DNA of 64,000 bases, taken from Clostridium culturomicium (GTDB taxonomy: Bacteria > Bacillota > Clostridia > Clostridiales > Clostridiaceae). The notes below the pieces were generated by a model. The model did no database searches. It had not been told where the DNA came from and was given only the letters and a program-made list of their open reading frames with translations. The first letter of the stretch is position 1. Each line of letters opens with the position of its first letter. This document shows positions 1 to 9,553 of the stretch, one piece after another. The stretch lies in NCBI RefSeq assembly GCF_000821305.1, contig NZ_CCXK01000017.1, positions 126,159 through 190,158 of the forward strand, read 5' to 3'. The translations under genes were made by a program, and so were the position numbers.

Positions 1-254
1 CTAAGTGGCAGCTTCTTTTATATCTTAATATATTAAAGGAAAAAGGAATTGAAAGAAAAGGAAAACTAGAATTTGTAGAAAAAAATAAGGGGAAAAGTAA
101 GATTCTTATATTGGAGTTAAATCAGCAATCTGAAGATGAATTAACCAAAGTTATTGATAGTATTGAGAAATTGCTAAAAGAAGAAAATGTACCAGAGACA
201 ATAAATAAACCTAGCTGTAAAAAATGTGCTTATTATGAGTATTGTTATATTTAG
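1..254 (+). CDS. cas4: Cas4 exonuclease, C-terminal part (cut by window edge)
   Basis: The reading frame is open from base 3 to a TAG at 252-254 and continues off the left edge, so only the last ~83 residues are seen. It ends with a cysteine cluster (C-K-K-C-A-Y-Y-E-Y-C) typical of the C-terminal 4Fe-4S site of Cas4/RecB-like nucleases. Cas4 trims prespacers and helps choose PAM and orientation during spacer acquisition. It lies 11 bp before cas1 and then cas2, the usual type I-B adaptation order. The nuclease motifs must lie outside the window. Confidence 0.88.
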   Translation, partial: KWQLLLYLNILKEKGIERKGKLEFVEKNKGKSKILILELNQQSEDELTKVIDSIEKLLKEENVPETINKPSCKKCAYYEYCYI

Positions 255-265
255 GAGGAATGTGA

Positions 266-1264
266 ATGGGAAGCACAAGATATATCACATCCATGGGAGA
301 ACTTACAAGAAAAGATAACTCACTTTGTTTTAGAAAAGACGGAAAAAATGTTTATATTCCAGTGGAAAATACTACAGAAATATATTGTTTATCAGAGGTA
401 ACTTTAAATACAAAGCTTTTAGATTTTATAACCAGTAATAATATAGTAATTCACTTCTTCAATTACTATGAGGGGTATAGCGGAACTTATTATCCAAAGG
501 ATAAGTATAATAGTGGAAAGTTGTTAATTAAACAAGTAGAAGCCTATAAGGATAAAAGGCTTGAAATAGCAAAGCAAATAGTAAGAATTATCGGAGTTAA
601 TATTAGTGAGGTGTTATATCATTATTATAAACACGATAAAAAAGAGGTTAAAGGCACTATTGATTGGATTAGAAAGGACTTTAAAGAAAGAATTGATGTA
701 GTAGCTGATGTTAAACAGTTAATGGCAATTGAAGGCGAAGTATGGCAACGATTTTATGGGGACTTTAAATATATTCTTCCTGAAGATTTTATTATGAATA
801 AAAGGGTCAAGAGGCCACCAGATAATCCTATAAATGCTTTGATTTCTTTTGGAAATTCACTTTTATATACAAAAACAATTTCAGCCATATACAGAACTCA
901 TTTAGATCAAAGGATAAGTTTTCTTCATGAACCAAGTGAGGGGAGATTTTCTTTAAGCCTTGATATCAGTGAGGTTTTCAAACCAGTTATAGTTTACAAG
1001 ACAATATTTGAACTGGTAAATAATAAAAAAATCCAAGTGTCAAGGCACTTTGACAAGAAGGTTAATTATTGTTTGTTAAATGAAGAAGGAAGAAATATTT
1101 TTATTACGGCTTTTGAGGAAAGATTGGAAAGTGTATTTATGCATCCGAAGCTGAAGAGAAAGGTTTCATATAGAACTGCAATAAAATTAGATTGTTATAA
1201 ATTGATAAAGTTTATTATGGAGGACAGAGAATTTACTCCTTTCAGTTTAAAGGAGGGTTTATAA
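266..1264 (+). CDS. cas1: CRISPR-associated endonuclease Cas1
   Basis: This 332-residue protein has the Cas1 layout: an N-terminal beta domain (opening MGSTRYITSMGEL), then a helical domain with the conserved acidic and histidine metal ligands, seen as IEGEVWQRFY and FLHEPSEGRFSLSLDISEVF. With Cas2 it forms the integrase complex that inserts new spacers at the leader end of the array. An AGGAGG site at 254-259 supports the ATG at 266. Cas2 follows after one base, so the genes are almost certainly cotranscribed with cas4. Length is normal for the type I-B branch and nothing looks damaged. Confidence 0.96.
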   Translation: MGSTRYITSMGELTRKDNSLCFRKDGKNVYIPVENTTEIYCLSEVTLNTKLLDFITSNNIVIHFFNYYEGYSGTYYPKDKYNSGKLLIKQVEAYKDKRLEIAKQIVRIIGVNISEVLYHYYKHDKKEVKGTIDWIRKDFKERIDVVADVKQLMAIEGEVWQRFYGDFKYILPEDFIMNKRVKRPPDNPINALISFGNSLLYTKTISAIYRTHLDQRISFLHEPSEGRFSLSLDISEVFKPVIVYKTIFELVNNKKIQVSRHFDKKVNYCLLNEEGRNIFITAFEERLESVFMHPKLKRKVSYRTAIKLDCYKLIKFIMEDREFTPFSLKEGL

Positions 1265-1265
1265 A

Positions 1266-1556
1266 GTGAGTAAAAATATTAATTATAATTATGCTTTTCT
1301 ATTTTATGATGTTAATGAAAAGAGAGTAAATAGAGTTTTCAAAGTATGTAAAAAATACTTATCCCATTTTCAAAACTCAGTATTTAGAGGAGAATTATCA
1401 CCATCAAAATTGATATCTTTGAAAAAGGACTTAAATAAAGTAATAGATGAAGATGAGGATTTTGTGTGTATTATTAAACTTATGAACGATAATGTATATG
1501 GTGAAGATATACTAGGAAATAAGAAGCATGATACAGGTGAAGACTTAATAATATAA
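1266..1556 (+). CDS. cas2: CRISPR-associated protein Cas2
   Basis: This 96-residue ferredoxin-like protein starts at GTG 1266, one base after the cas1 stop, with AAGGAGGG inside the end of cas1 as ribosome binding site. The N-terminus contains the hydrophobic strand and acidic residue of Cas2 (AFLFYDVNEKRVNRVFKVC), followed by HFQNSVFRGEL, a typical Cas2 dimer segment. It is the scaffold of the Cas1-Cas2 integrase. It is the last cas gene before the array; the interference genes must lie upstream, outside the window. Confidence 0.94.
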   Translation: MSKNINYNYAFLFYDVNEKRVNRVFKVCKKYLSHFQNSVFRGELSPSKLISLKKDLNKVIDEDEDFVCIIKLMNDNVYGEDILGNKKHDTGEDLII

Positions 1557-1731
1557 TTTACCAGGCAAATTATATACTATTTTATGCTTCAGAAGAGTTG
1601 TTTCAATGGGTTTAACTTATTTAAGTAAGTTAAAAGGAGAGGCAAATATTCATCTGGTAAAAAAATGATACGGCTTTGTATTACAACAGGTTAGGAGTAT
1701 AATATAAAGTAAGAATGGCTTAAATACTAAG
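1557..1731 (+). promoter_or_regulatory. CRISPR leader with array promoter
   Basis: This 175-bp A/T-rich stretch has no ORF and separates cas2 from the first repeat. A sigma-A-like promoter is visible: TTGTAT at 1676-1681, a 16-bp gap, and TATAAT at 1698-1703. It would start transcription about 20 bp before repeat 1. Position and orientation match the 8-nt ATTTAAAT handle at the 3' end of each repeat, so the array is read on the plus strand and the newest spacers should be at the left. Confidence 0.8.
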
Positions 1732-4700
1732 CTTTAACTTCAACATGAGATGTATTTAAATGCTATAGCAGCATTGCTAAGTGTTCCTGTTGTCTCCTTT
1801 AACTTCAACATGAGATGTATTTAAATCTTGAAAATGTTAATAAATATATTAACCACATGGGCTTTAACTTCAACATGAGATGTATTTAAATGCGAACGCG
1901 TTTAACACAAACATGGAGAATGCATCTTTAACTTCAACATGAGATGTATTTAAATTACTAGAAGCAAAAGTAGACAATGACGTATATCTTACTTTAACTT
2001 CAACATGAGATGTATTTAAATACAGAGAATTAAGAAATATTTTGAACGATATGGATCTTTAACTTCAACATGAGATGTATTTAAATAGGAGTTAATACTC
2101 ACAGTAACGGTTCGGAGCTTCTTTAACTTCAACATGAGATGTATTTAAATTAGTTATACCATGCCATTATTATTCCTCCCTTCAACTTTAACTTCAACAT
2201 GAGATGTATTTAAATTTCAAATAAATTCCAATAGTAACTTAGTTGGACTTGCTTTAACTTCAACATGAGATGTATTTAAATACATCACGTCTTTGTGATT
2301 GAATATTATTAATATTTTCTTTAACTTCAACATGAGATGTATTTAAATATGCGATTATTGAGGTATGTGCTATGTATAGTATACCTTTAACTTCAACATG
2401 AGATGTATTTAAATTAACAAAGCATTATTTTTAGACAACAACTGCGAACTCTTTAACTTCAACATGAGATGTATTTAAATACAATTGATTTTAATATAAA
2501 ATATGCACATAATAGCCCTTTAACTTCAACATGAGATGTATTTAAATTTAATATAAAAGAGATGGAATTTAATCCATCTCTTCTTTAACTTCAACATGAG
2601 ATGTATTTAAATTCTATTTTGTTTATTTTATTTGCAATTGCTATATATCTTTAACTTCAACATGAGATGTATTTAAATGCATAAACTTTTTTATCATTAT
2701 AACTTCTAACAAACTTTAACTTCAACATGAGATGTATTTAAATTGGACGACTTACGTGAGGTTATCGGTAAGTCCAGAACTTTAACTTCAACATGAGATG
2801 TATTTAAATACCGACATACGATGAAATTATTAATAGCAATTTACCTTTAACTTCAACATGAGATGTATTTAAATCTTGTGGTTTCCAAAAGACGTGATGT
2901 GATTAACACTTTAACTTCAACATGAGATGTATTTAAATTGGAAGAGGTGGTAAGCACTTCATAATTTAGGAGGTCTTTAACTTCAACATGAGATGTATTT
3001 AAATGTGAATACAAAATAGGTGGTTGTAATATGTGGACATCTTTAACTTCAACATGAGATGTATTTAAATGACGGAGTTTTCGTTCCACTCGCTAGTTTT
3101 GTAACTCTTTAACTTCAACATGAGATGTATTTAAATTGGAATAAGAGAAGTGATAACGATAAAATAATTTGCTTTAACTTCAACATGAGATGTATTTAAA
3201 TTTCGGTATTTACTTTAATAGAAGTTATGATGCTTCTTTAACTTCAACATGAGATGTATTTAAATATTAGTTGCGAAAGTTTAATGTTGCAGCCGTATCC
3301 ACTTTAACTTCAACATGAGATGTATTTAAATAGGTAATATCGGAGTAACTTCATCTGGGCAGTTATCTTTAACTTCAACATGAGATGTATTTAAATGAGG
3401 ATTACAGATATTTTATAAAGAATTACAATATCTTTAACTTCAACATGAGATGTATTTAAATAAAACTACTATAGCTGAGAAATGGCTTACAACTTTCTTT
3501 AACTTCAACATGAGATGTATTTAAATGTTTCTTTTAAAGGCTTCTAATTCTAATCTAATTACCTTTAACTTCAACATGAGATGTATTTAAATTTATGAAG
3601 GAGATACACAAGGTATTGAATGGTTGAACTTTAACTTCAACATGAGATGTATTTAAATGAAATCCAGATACATTAACAACAAACATGTTCTTCCCTTTAA
3701 CTTCAACATGAGATGTATTTAAATCATTTATGGTATGAGCTATGGAGACACAGCTAATAACTTTAACTTCAACATGAGATGTATTTAAATATTAAAAGAA
3801 AGTTTGATAATCCTATGGCATTGCCTTTAACTTCAACATGAGATGTATTTAAATACAGTTAACTCATTTCCATTTTTTCTTCCGGTCTTACTTTAACTTC
3901 AACATGAGATGTATTTAAATAAATAAAAGTGAGGTATTTTAAATGAACAAAGTTACTTTAACTTCAACATGAGATGTATTTAAATGAGAAAAGAAAATAT
4001 CCCCAGATTGTTTTGTATTCTCTTTAACTTCAACATGAGATGTATTTAAATCTACACCACACACGACTTAGAAATACTTATAGACACTTTAACTTCAACA
4101 TGAGATGTATTTAAATAGACTCAACGCGTTATTTTTACCGATTTTCCATGGCTTTAACTTCAACATGAGATGTATTTAAATACCTCATTCGGCAGATATT
4201 GTGTACCTAGCTTTTTCTTTAACTTCAACATGAGATGTATTTAAATCTCATTAACCACATTGGAGCAAACTAATATAACAACTTTAACTTCAACATGAGA
4301 TGTATTTAAATGTGACAAAGAGGGGTGAAGCCTTAGACCTTACAGGCCTTTAACTTCAACATGAGATGTATTTAAATCCCAAATGACCCTAAACACCCAA
4401 GCTGGTGCAATACTTTAACTTCAACATGAGATGTATTTAAATGTGTGAATGTTGTAAACAGATGAAAAGGGAGAGCCTTTAACTTCAACATGAGATGTAT
4501 TTAAATAATGTAATTATTGCCATGTCAAATATAGGGTATTTCTTTAACTTCAACATGAGATGTATTTAAATATACTTAAAGCTGGTACTTTTATTCCTGA
4601 ATGTGTCTTTAACTTCAACATGAGATGTATTTAAATGATTTGGAATTCCAACTTTATGAAGGGCTGCTTGCTTTAACTTCAACATGAGATGTATTTAAAT

Positions 4701-5287
4701 TTGGCATTGTCTAAGAAGAACCCTTCAACTATTATCTTTAACTTCAACATGAGATGTATTTAAATGTTTATTCAAACTTCTTAGCAACCTCAGCAAATGC
4801 GCTTTAACTTCAACATGAGATGTATTTAAATATTGCAGGGTATACGGCTTTAGCTGATGAGAATACTTTAACTTCAACATGAGATGTATTTAAATTCCCT
4901 TGTTTTACAGGAATCTGAATCCCAAAGCCACTTTAACTTCAACATGAGATGTATTTAAATAAGAGTAAGAGATAAAATATTGGAATTAAAACCTCCTTTA
5001 ACTTCAACATGAGATGTATTTAAATTCCTCTAAAGCTCCTTTGAGCAACATGTAACTACTGCTTTAACTTCAACATGAGATGTATTTAAATGTAACCTCA
5101 TTACCTAATAAGACTATCGATAAGATCTTTAACTTCAACATGAGATGTATTTAAATTTGCAGTATGTAATTTATTTTAATATTATTGTCGAACTTTAACT
5201 TCAACATGAGATGTATTTAAATATTTTTAGATGATGGTGTGAGTGGTACAATTCAATCTTTAACTTCAACATGAGATGTATTTAAAT
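1732..5287 (+). CRISPR. CRISPR array, 55 repeats and 54 spacers, type I-B-like
   Basis: I counted 55 copies of a 30-bp repeat that begins CTTTAACTTCAACATGAG and ends ATGTATTTAAAT, from 1732-1761 to 5258-5287. Spacers are 34-37 bp, so the period is 64-67 bp. All copies appear identical, including the last, which often degenerates in old arrays. The repeat length, the ATTTAAAT 3' end and the adjacent cas4-cas1-cas2 fit a clostridial subtype I-B system. Several spacers read as protein-coding sequence or as a gene start, as expected for phage and plasmid targets (see findings). Confidence 0.99.
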
Positions 5288-5368
5288 TTTTCGTTTCAAG
5301 GTATATAGAGACTCTAGATAATTTTGTGTAATTAAAATATTATTCATTAAAATTGTAAAAAGTACAAG

Positions 5369-5565
5369 TTATGCTAATTCATCTTTAAGTTGATCTGAAA
5401 ATGCTATTGCAAGCTCCGCTAATGTATTTCACCTTCAAGAATATTTTCTAAAACATCTTTTACTAGTCTCTGTATAAGTCCATTCTCTCCCATAGCATCA
5501 TCAATAGTTTTACATTTCCTAACCTCCGCGTTGTAATCAAAGTTGGTATCTTCTGTTTTCTTCAT
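5369..5565 (-). pseudogene. IS256/Mutator-family transposase remnant
   Basis: From an ATG at 5565 the minus strand encodes about 48 residues that look like the N-terminus of IS256-family transposases: a CKTIDD segment, then MGENGLIQRLVKDVLENILE followed by GE. The frame stops at 5419. The next frame continues with TLAELAIAFSDQLKDELA to a stop at 5369, so a frameshift or internal deletion is present. A full transposase has about 400 residues, so this is only a relic. The sequence at about 5305-5330 (GAGACTCTAGATAATTTTGT) may be an old IS end. It abuts the trailer end of the CRISPR array. Confidence 0.6.
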
Positions 5566-5620
5566 TCTAAAATCCTACTTATATATATGTTATTCCTAAT
5601 CTTCCAGCTCATCATACAAA

Positions 5621-5666
5621 AAGAGAGTAGGCATATTTGTTTTTATACAAATCTATCTACTCTCCT
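5621..5666 (-). terminator. Hairpin with U-tract on the minus strand
   Basis: GAGAGTAG at 5623-5630 pairs with CTACTCTC at 5657-5664, and an inner ATTTGT/ACAAAT extends the stem. Read on the minus strand, the stem is followed by a run of T. It has no obvious gene to terminate and may belong to the degraded insertion element. Confidence 0.45.
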
Positions 5667-5685
5667 TAAGAAAAAATATTTTTGT

Positions 5686-5740
5686 AGCAACCTCAATCGG
5701 TTTTGTCTCGGGTGGAAGAATGATCGGTTGGGGGGAGATA
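5686..5740 (+). repeat. Degenerate copy of an unidentified structured element
   Basis: The pattern TAGCAACCTCA, 10 bases, TCTC, 24 bases, GGAGAT recurs with almost the same spacing at 22935-22989 (TAGCAACCTCA, 10, TCTC, 25, GGAGAT). The copy here lacks the closing stem seen there. I do not recognise the family. Confidence 0.35.
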
Positions 5741-5763
5741 ATAAATAGAAAAACACTAACGAT

Positions 5764-5805
5764 AAGAGTAACATTTACATCAAAAGTAGCTGTTACTCTT
5801 TATTA
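5764..5805. terminator. Bidirectional-type hairpin
   Basis: AAGAGTAACA at 5764-5773 pairs with TGTTACTCTT at 5791-5800, followed by TATTATAT. A similar AGAGTAAC hairpin follows lysA at 25328. No intact gene lies immediately upstream. Confidence 0.4.
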
Positions 5806-5832
5806 TATCATCATTAATTAAGCGATACCTCA

Positions 5833-5850
5833 CCCGTAGATTCTACGGGG
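5833..5850. repeat. Dispersed palindrome copy 1 (core CCCGTAGATTCTACGGGG)
   Basis: This is one of six intergenic copies of a palindrome whose core is CCCGTAGANTCTACGGG. Here the core is perfect but the flanks pair poorly. It lies about 190 bp upstream of the AlkD-like gene. Confidence 0.6.
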
Positions 5851-6044
5851 CAGCAATGTTTCGATTATATATGCAAGAAGCATTACAACCTTTTAAATTT
5901 ATATTGTTTTTCATTTTAAAGGAATATATGATTATTTCATAGAAAGTATTTTCCTTATTATAAGTAATAATATAATCATAAAATATATTATAATAAAGGA
6001 GTAAATAGATTATTAGGAAGTTAAAATGAAAGGTATTAATTCAA

Positions 6045-6701
6045 ATGGAAACCAAGGATATTATTAATGAATTTTTAAATAATAAGAATGAAGAAAATGC
6101 TAAGGGTATGAAGGCTTATTTAAAGGATAACTTTGAGTTTCTTGGTGTTAAAACTCCCCTTAGAAAACAGGTGTCTAAGGAGTTTTTAAAAGAAAAATCT
6201 AAGGAAAACTTTATAGATGAAGCTTTAGTTAGAGAATTATGGGCTAATGAATATAGAGAGATGCAGTATATAGCTATAGACTACTTAATAAAACAGAAAA
6301 AGAAGCTTCAAAGAGAACATATTACTTTGATAAAGGATCTTATTGTTACAAAATCCTGGTGGGATTCTGTTGATCTTATAGCTAGCCACTTAGCTGGAGA
6401 GTTAGGAAGAAAATATCCAGAGCTTATTGAAGAATATTTTTTACCTTGGAGTGAATCAGAGAATATGTGGCTTAGAAGAACTGCGATTTTATATCAATTA
6501 AAATATAAAGAAAATACCAATACAGATTTTTTGAAGCAAGTAATTAAAGTTACCCTTCACCAGGAGGAGTTTTTTATTAGAAAAGCTATTGGATGGAGTT
6601 TAAGAGAATACTCTAAGTTTAATCAGGAATGGGTTAGGGAGTTTATAGCTAATAATAAGTTAAGTAAATTAAGTGAAAAAGAAGCTAGTAAATATCTATA
6701 A
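6045..6701 (+). CDS. AlkD-like DNA alkylation repair protein (HEAT-repeat glycosylase)
   Basis: This 218-residue all-helical protein matches the AlkD/AlkC-type HEAT-repeat DNA glycosylases that excise N3- and N7-alkylpurines without base flipping. The key segment TKSWWDSVDLIASHL carries the Trp and Asp that in Bacillus AlkD sit next to the lesion, and LRRTAILYQLKYK carries the conserved Arg. The length is close to the family norm of 220-240. No strong ribosome binding site precedes the ATG (GGAAACCAAGG overlaps it), so the start is a little uncertain. The gene stands alone and a hairpin terminator follows at 6755. Confidence 0.9.
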   Translation: METKDIINEFLNNKNEENAKGMKAYLKDNFEFLGVKTPLRKQVSKEFLKEKSKENFIDEALVRELWANEYREMQYIAIDYLIKQKKKLQREHITLIKDLIVTKSWWDSVDLIASHLAGELGRKYPELIEEYFLPWSESENMWLRRTAILYQLKYKENTNTDFLKQVIKVTLHQEEFFIRKAIGWSLREYSKFNQEWVREFIANNKLSKLSEKEASKYL

Positions 6702-6754
6702 AGGAAGTTAGGTACAACTTTCATAGTAGTTATATGTTACATGAGTAATGAAGT

Positions 6755-6806
6755 AAAAGGCTAAATGATAGATTAATATAGGATTTATCAGTTGGCCTTT
6801 TTATGT
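6755..6806 (+). terminator. Terminator after the AlkD-like gene
   Basis: AAAAGGCTAAATGATA pairs, with G-U and one mismatch, with TATCAGTTGGCCTTTTT. A U-tract follows. The rest of 6810-7160 holds no ORF that I can support. Confidence 0.65.
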
Positions 6807-7014
6807 TTAATTAGGGTAGTGTTTTAAAATACTCTGAAACTAATTGTATAAAGTATGGGGGATAATTTGGAATATTTGAGTTGGAATTATATTCTATAAG
6901 ATTTATAGTTCTTTTTTATGAATTCCAATTCGAATTTTACCTTGTACTCCAGTTAAAATAGAAGATAATTCAGATTGAAATTGTTGCTGATGAAACATTA
7001 ATGTTAATAATATT

Positions 7015-7060
7015 AAGCCATGACTGACTCGTAGATTATACGGGGTAAGCTGTGGCTTGT
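7015..7060. repeat. Dispersed palindrome copy 2 (diverged core)
   Basis: The centre reads CTCGTAGATTATACGGGG, a diverged form of the CCCGTAGANTCTACGGG core. The outer arms AAGCCA at about 7015 and TGGCTT at about 7054 pair with each other. The arms differ from those of other copies yet remain complementary, so structure rather than sequence seems to be kept. Confidence 0.5.
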
Positions 7061-7164
7061 TTATTTAAACTTAAATAGAAGGTATAATATAATTTTATTA
7101 TAAGGAAAATTATTGAAATAAGTTTGATAGGGATAATCAAAGAATTATTGAAGTGGGGTAAAAG

Positions 7165-8220
7165 ATGAGAGATAAGAAGGAGTTATTTGCTGGGTGTTTA
7201 TTAGGCGGTGCTATAGGTGATGCTTTAGGATATCCAGTGGAATTTATGAAGTACTCTAAGATATTAGAAGAATTTGGAGCTGAGGGTATTACAGAGTTGA
7301 AAATTAACCAAGAAAAGAACAAGGCAATTATATCTGATGATACTCAAATGACTTTGTTTACTGCGGATGGCCTTATATGGGCTTATGAAAGGATGCGAGA
7401 TAGAGGGATTGGTTCTTATACAGGAAGTGGAATTTATCAATCCTATTTAAGGTGGTATTACACACAGACAGGGGTGGTAATTGATGAGTTTTGGCTAAAA
7501 AAACAACCTCATGAAGAGTTTAGAGATGATTCAAAGTACCCTAAGAGTATTTTAGACCATAAGGAGCTTTTTGAAAGAAGAACTCCAGGCCCAAGCTGTT
7601 TGAATGCTTTAAGCAGTGGTGAAATGGGGACCATTGAAAGACCGATTAACAATAGTAAAGGTTGTGGAGGAATAATGAGAGTTGCACCTATTGGTGTATT
7701 TCTTCATAAAAATCCAGAAGAAGCTTTTCAGGTAGGAGCTGAAGTAGCAGCAATTACACATGGACATCCAACAGGATATCTGGCAGCAGGTACTTTAGCC
7801 TGCATCATAGCTGAGTTTATAAATGGAAGAACTATATTGGAAAGTATTAATAGTGCTATTGAAATACTTAAAGGGTATAGTAGACACGAAGAAACTTTAA
7901 AGGCCTTAGAAAAAGCTATAGACTATGCTAAGGATGAAGAGAAAACAGGCTATGAAGTTGTCAAAAAGTTAGGACAAGGCTGGGTAGCTGAGGAAGCATT
8001 AGCTATAGCTGTATACTGTGCATTAAAAAATAAAGATTTTAAAAGTGCCCTGATTATGGCAGTAAACCATGACGGAGACAGTGATTCTACTGGAGCCATA
8101 TGCGGGAATATATTAGGAGCTGCTTATGGGAGAAGGTTTATACCAGAGGAGTGGATAGATAAGATTGAGTTAAAAGAGTTCATGGAGGAGCTAGGAGATA
8201 GATTGTGTAATTTGTCATAA
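7165..8220 (+). CDS. ADP-ribosylglycohydrolase family protein
   Basis: This 351-residue protein has the DraG/ARH fold signatures: GAIGDALGYPVEFM near the N-terminus, the metal-binding SDDTQM at about residues 57-62, GCGGIMRVAPIG in the middle, and HDGDSDSTGAICGN at about 302-315, which supplies the second dinuclear Mg ligands. Members remove ADP-ribose from proteins or small molecules in the cytosol; the substrate cannot be told here. GGGGTAAAAG precedes the ATG. A decayed gene follows closely, so any original operon partner is lost. Confidence 0.93.
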   Translation: MRDKKELFAGCLLGGAIGDALGYPVEFMKYSKILEEFGAEGITELKINQEKNKAIISDDTQMTLFTADGLIWAYERMRDRGIGSYTGSGIYQSYLRWYYTQTGVVIDEFWLKKQPHEEFRDDSKYPKSILDHKELFERRTPGPSCLNALSSGEMGTIERPINNSKGCGGIMRVAPIGVFLHKNPEEAFQVGAEVAAITHGHPTGYLAAGTLACIIAEFINGRTILESINSAIEILKGYSRHEETLKALEKAIDYAKDEEKTGYEVVKKLGQGWVAEEALAIAVYCALKNKDFKSALIMAVNHDGDSDSTGAICGNILGAAYGRRFIPEEWIDKIELKEFMEELGDRLCNLS

Positions 8221-8248
8221 GGTTTTATATGTTTAGGAGAGTTTTTTT

Positions 8249-9335
8249 ATGGGAATTACCACAATGGATGTAGATGTTTTTGTTATGATAAAGAAAGTAA
8301 AATATTAAGATTACTTATTGAATATAAGTACGATGAGGATTTTGCGAAGAAGATTCATCAATCTAGAGTAATTATCCAAGCAATTTATTATATTGAAAAA
8401 TTTGAAATAGCAGGGTTAGAATTACAAAACATAATTTTAATAGGTGATAAGAATGAATGTTTTATATTAGATTCCAATGTTTTAATTAAGTATTTATCAG
8501 AGGATACAAGTTGGAATATTGCTCCATCAGAATCAGCAGATAAGAATAATGAGCTGCTATTAAAAATAAGTGAAGAGATAAATATCAATCCATTCATATT
8601 TAGAATGGATGAGGCTTTTTCTTAAGGAATTATATTGCTCTACATTAAATTTAAGTGATCTGCAAATAGACATAGATATAATAATTCAATTAAATTTCAG
8701 TATGATTTTTTTAACTATGATATATAGAATTACTTAGAGGAAAAATATTTTTATAAGATAAGTTCAAGTTACCTAAAGAATTACTAAATGCTTTTAAGAA
8801 AGATAAGCCTATTATATTTTTTATAAATCCTCCATATGGAACTGCTAATAATGCTGGAAGAAAAATATGTGATCATAAAGAAGGCATTGCATTAACAAAT
8901 GTAAATAAATTAATGAAAAAAGATATGATAGGACCTTGTTCACAACAATTATATGCACAATTTTTATATAGAATTTTATTAATGAAGAAAATTTATAATT
9001 TGTCCAATATTAATATATATATGCAAAATTATCATATTTACATACTATTAAAGATGTTAGTAATAGTGTTTACAAGAATACTACAGATGTATTTATAGTG
9101 TCATCAACATCATCAATGGCACATGGAATTTCAATTATTCCTGAAAATTATTTTAAGGTTATATCTAATTTTTCGGCTAGAAAGTTAATAACTAATGATT
9201 ATGCTAATTGGATTAATGATAAAGATGAGGTCTTTAGTTTATGAATTAGGATTTTTAAAGAAAGATTTTAATGCTGTTAATAGGTTAAATAAAGATATTA
9301 AAAGAGATGTTATTCAAGAAGCGTTGTTGACTTAG
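8249..9335 (+). pseudogene. Decayed N6-adenine DNA methyltransferase (restriction-modification type)
   Basis: No single frame is intact. The frame from 8251 reads IKYLSEDTSWNIAPSES and stops at 8623. Later frames contain PIIFFINPPYGTANNAG at about 8809-8859, the N-P-P-Y motif IV of amino-methyltransferases, then VFIVSSTSSMAHGISIIPEN, and finally FNAVNRLNKDIKRDVIQEAL to a TAG at 9333. At least four frameshifts or stops separate these pieces. It resembles Eco57I-like or type I/IIG modification enzymes. It sits between the ADP-ribosylglycohydrolase and a helicase-nuclease gene, so it may be the ruin of a defence locus. Confidence 0.7.
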
Positions 9336-9391
9336 TAGTAATAGCTAGAGTTTGACTTTGGCAAGTGCTGGCTATTAATCAAATATATATC

Positions 9392-9440
9392 CTCCAAGGT
9401 AATGGTGAAAAAACATTATTACCTTGGAGTTATTTTTATT
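9392..9440 (+). terminator. Strong intrinsic terminator
   Basis: CTCCAAGGTAAT at 9392-9403 pairs perfectly with ATTACCTTGGAG at 9418-9429, followed by TTATTTTTATTT. It closes the transcription unit of the decayed methyltransferase and isolates the helicase gene. Confidence 0.85.
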
Positions 9441-9553
9441 TCTAGATATATTGATGAGCCCTAGCTTCAAAGTTACCTACCCAATGAGTACATAAGCCTT
9501 ATTATGGTATAATATTTAAATATAGGTTAATCTTACATGAAGGAGCTACAACA

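Noticed and set aside
2853..3089. A 78-residue minus-strand reading frame
   Set aside because: It runs through the CRISPR repeats and translates the same repeat in a fixed phase; it is an artefact of the array.
4766..4801. Spacer 47 shares TAGCAACCTCA with the structured elements at 5686 and 22935
   Set aside because: The rest of the spacer does not align, and it reads as AFAEVAKKFE with a stop on the other strand, so an 11-base chance match is more likely.
8913..9098. A 61-residue frame taken as a separate gene
   Set aside because: It continues the NPPY methyltransferase fragment and then shifts out of frame; it belongs to the decayed gene.
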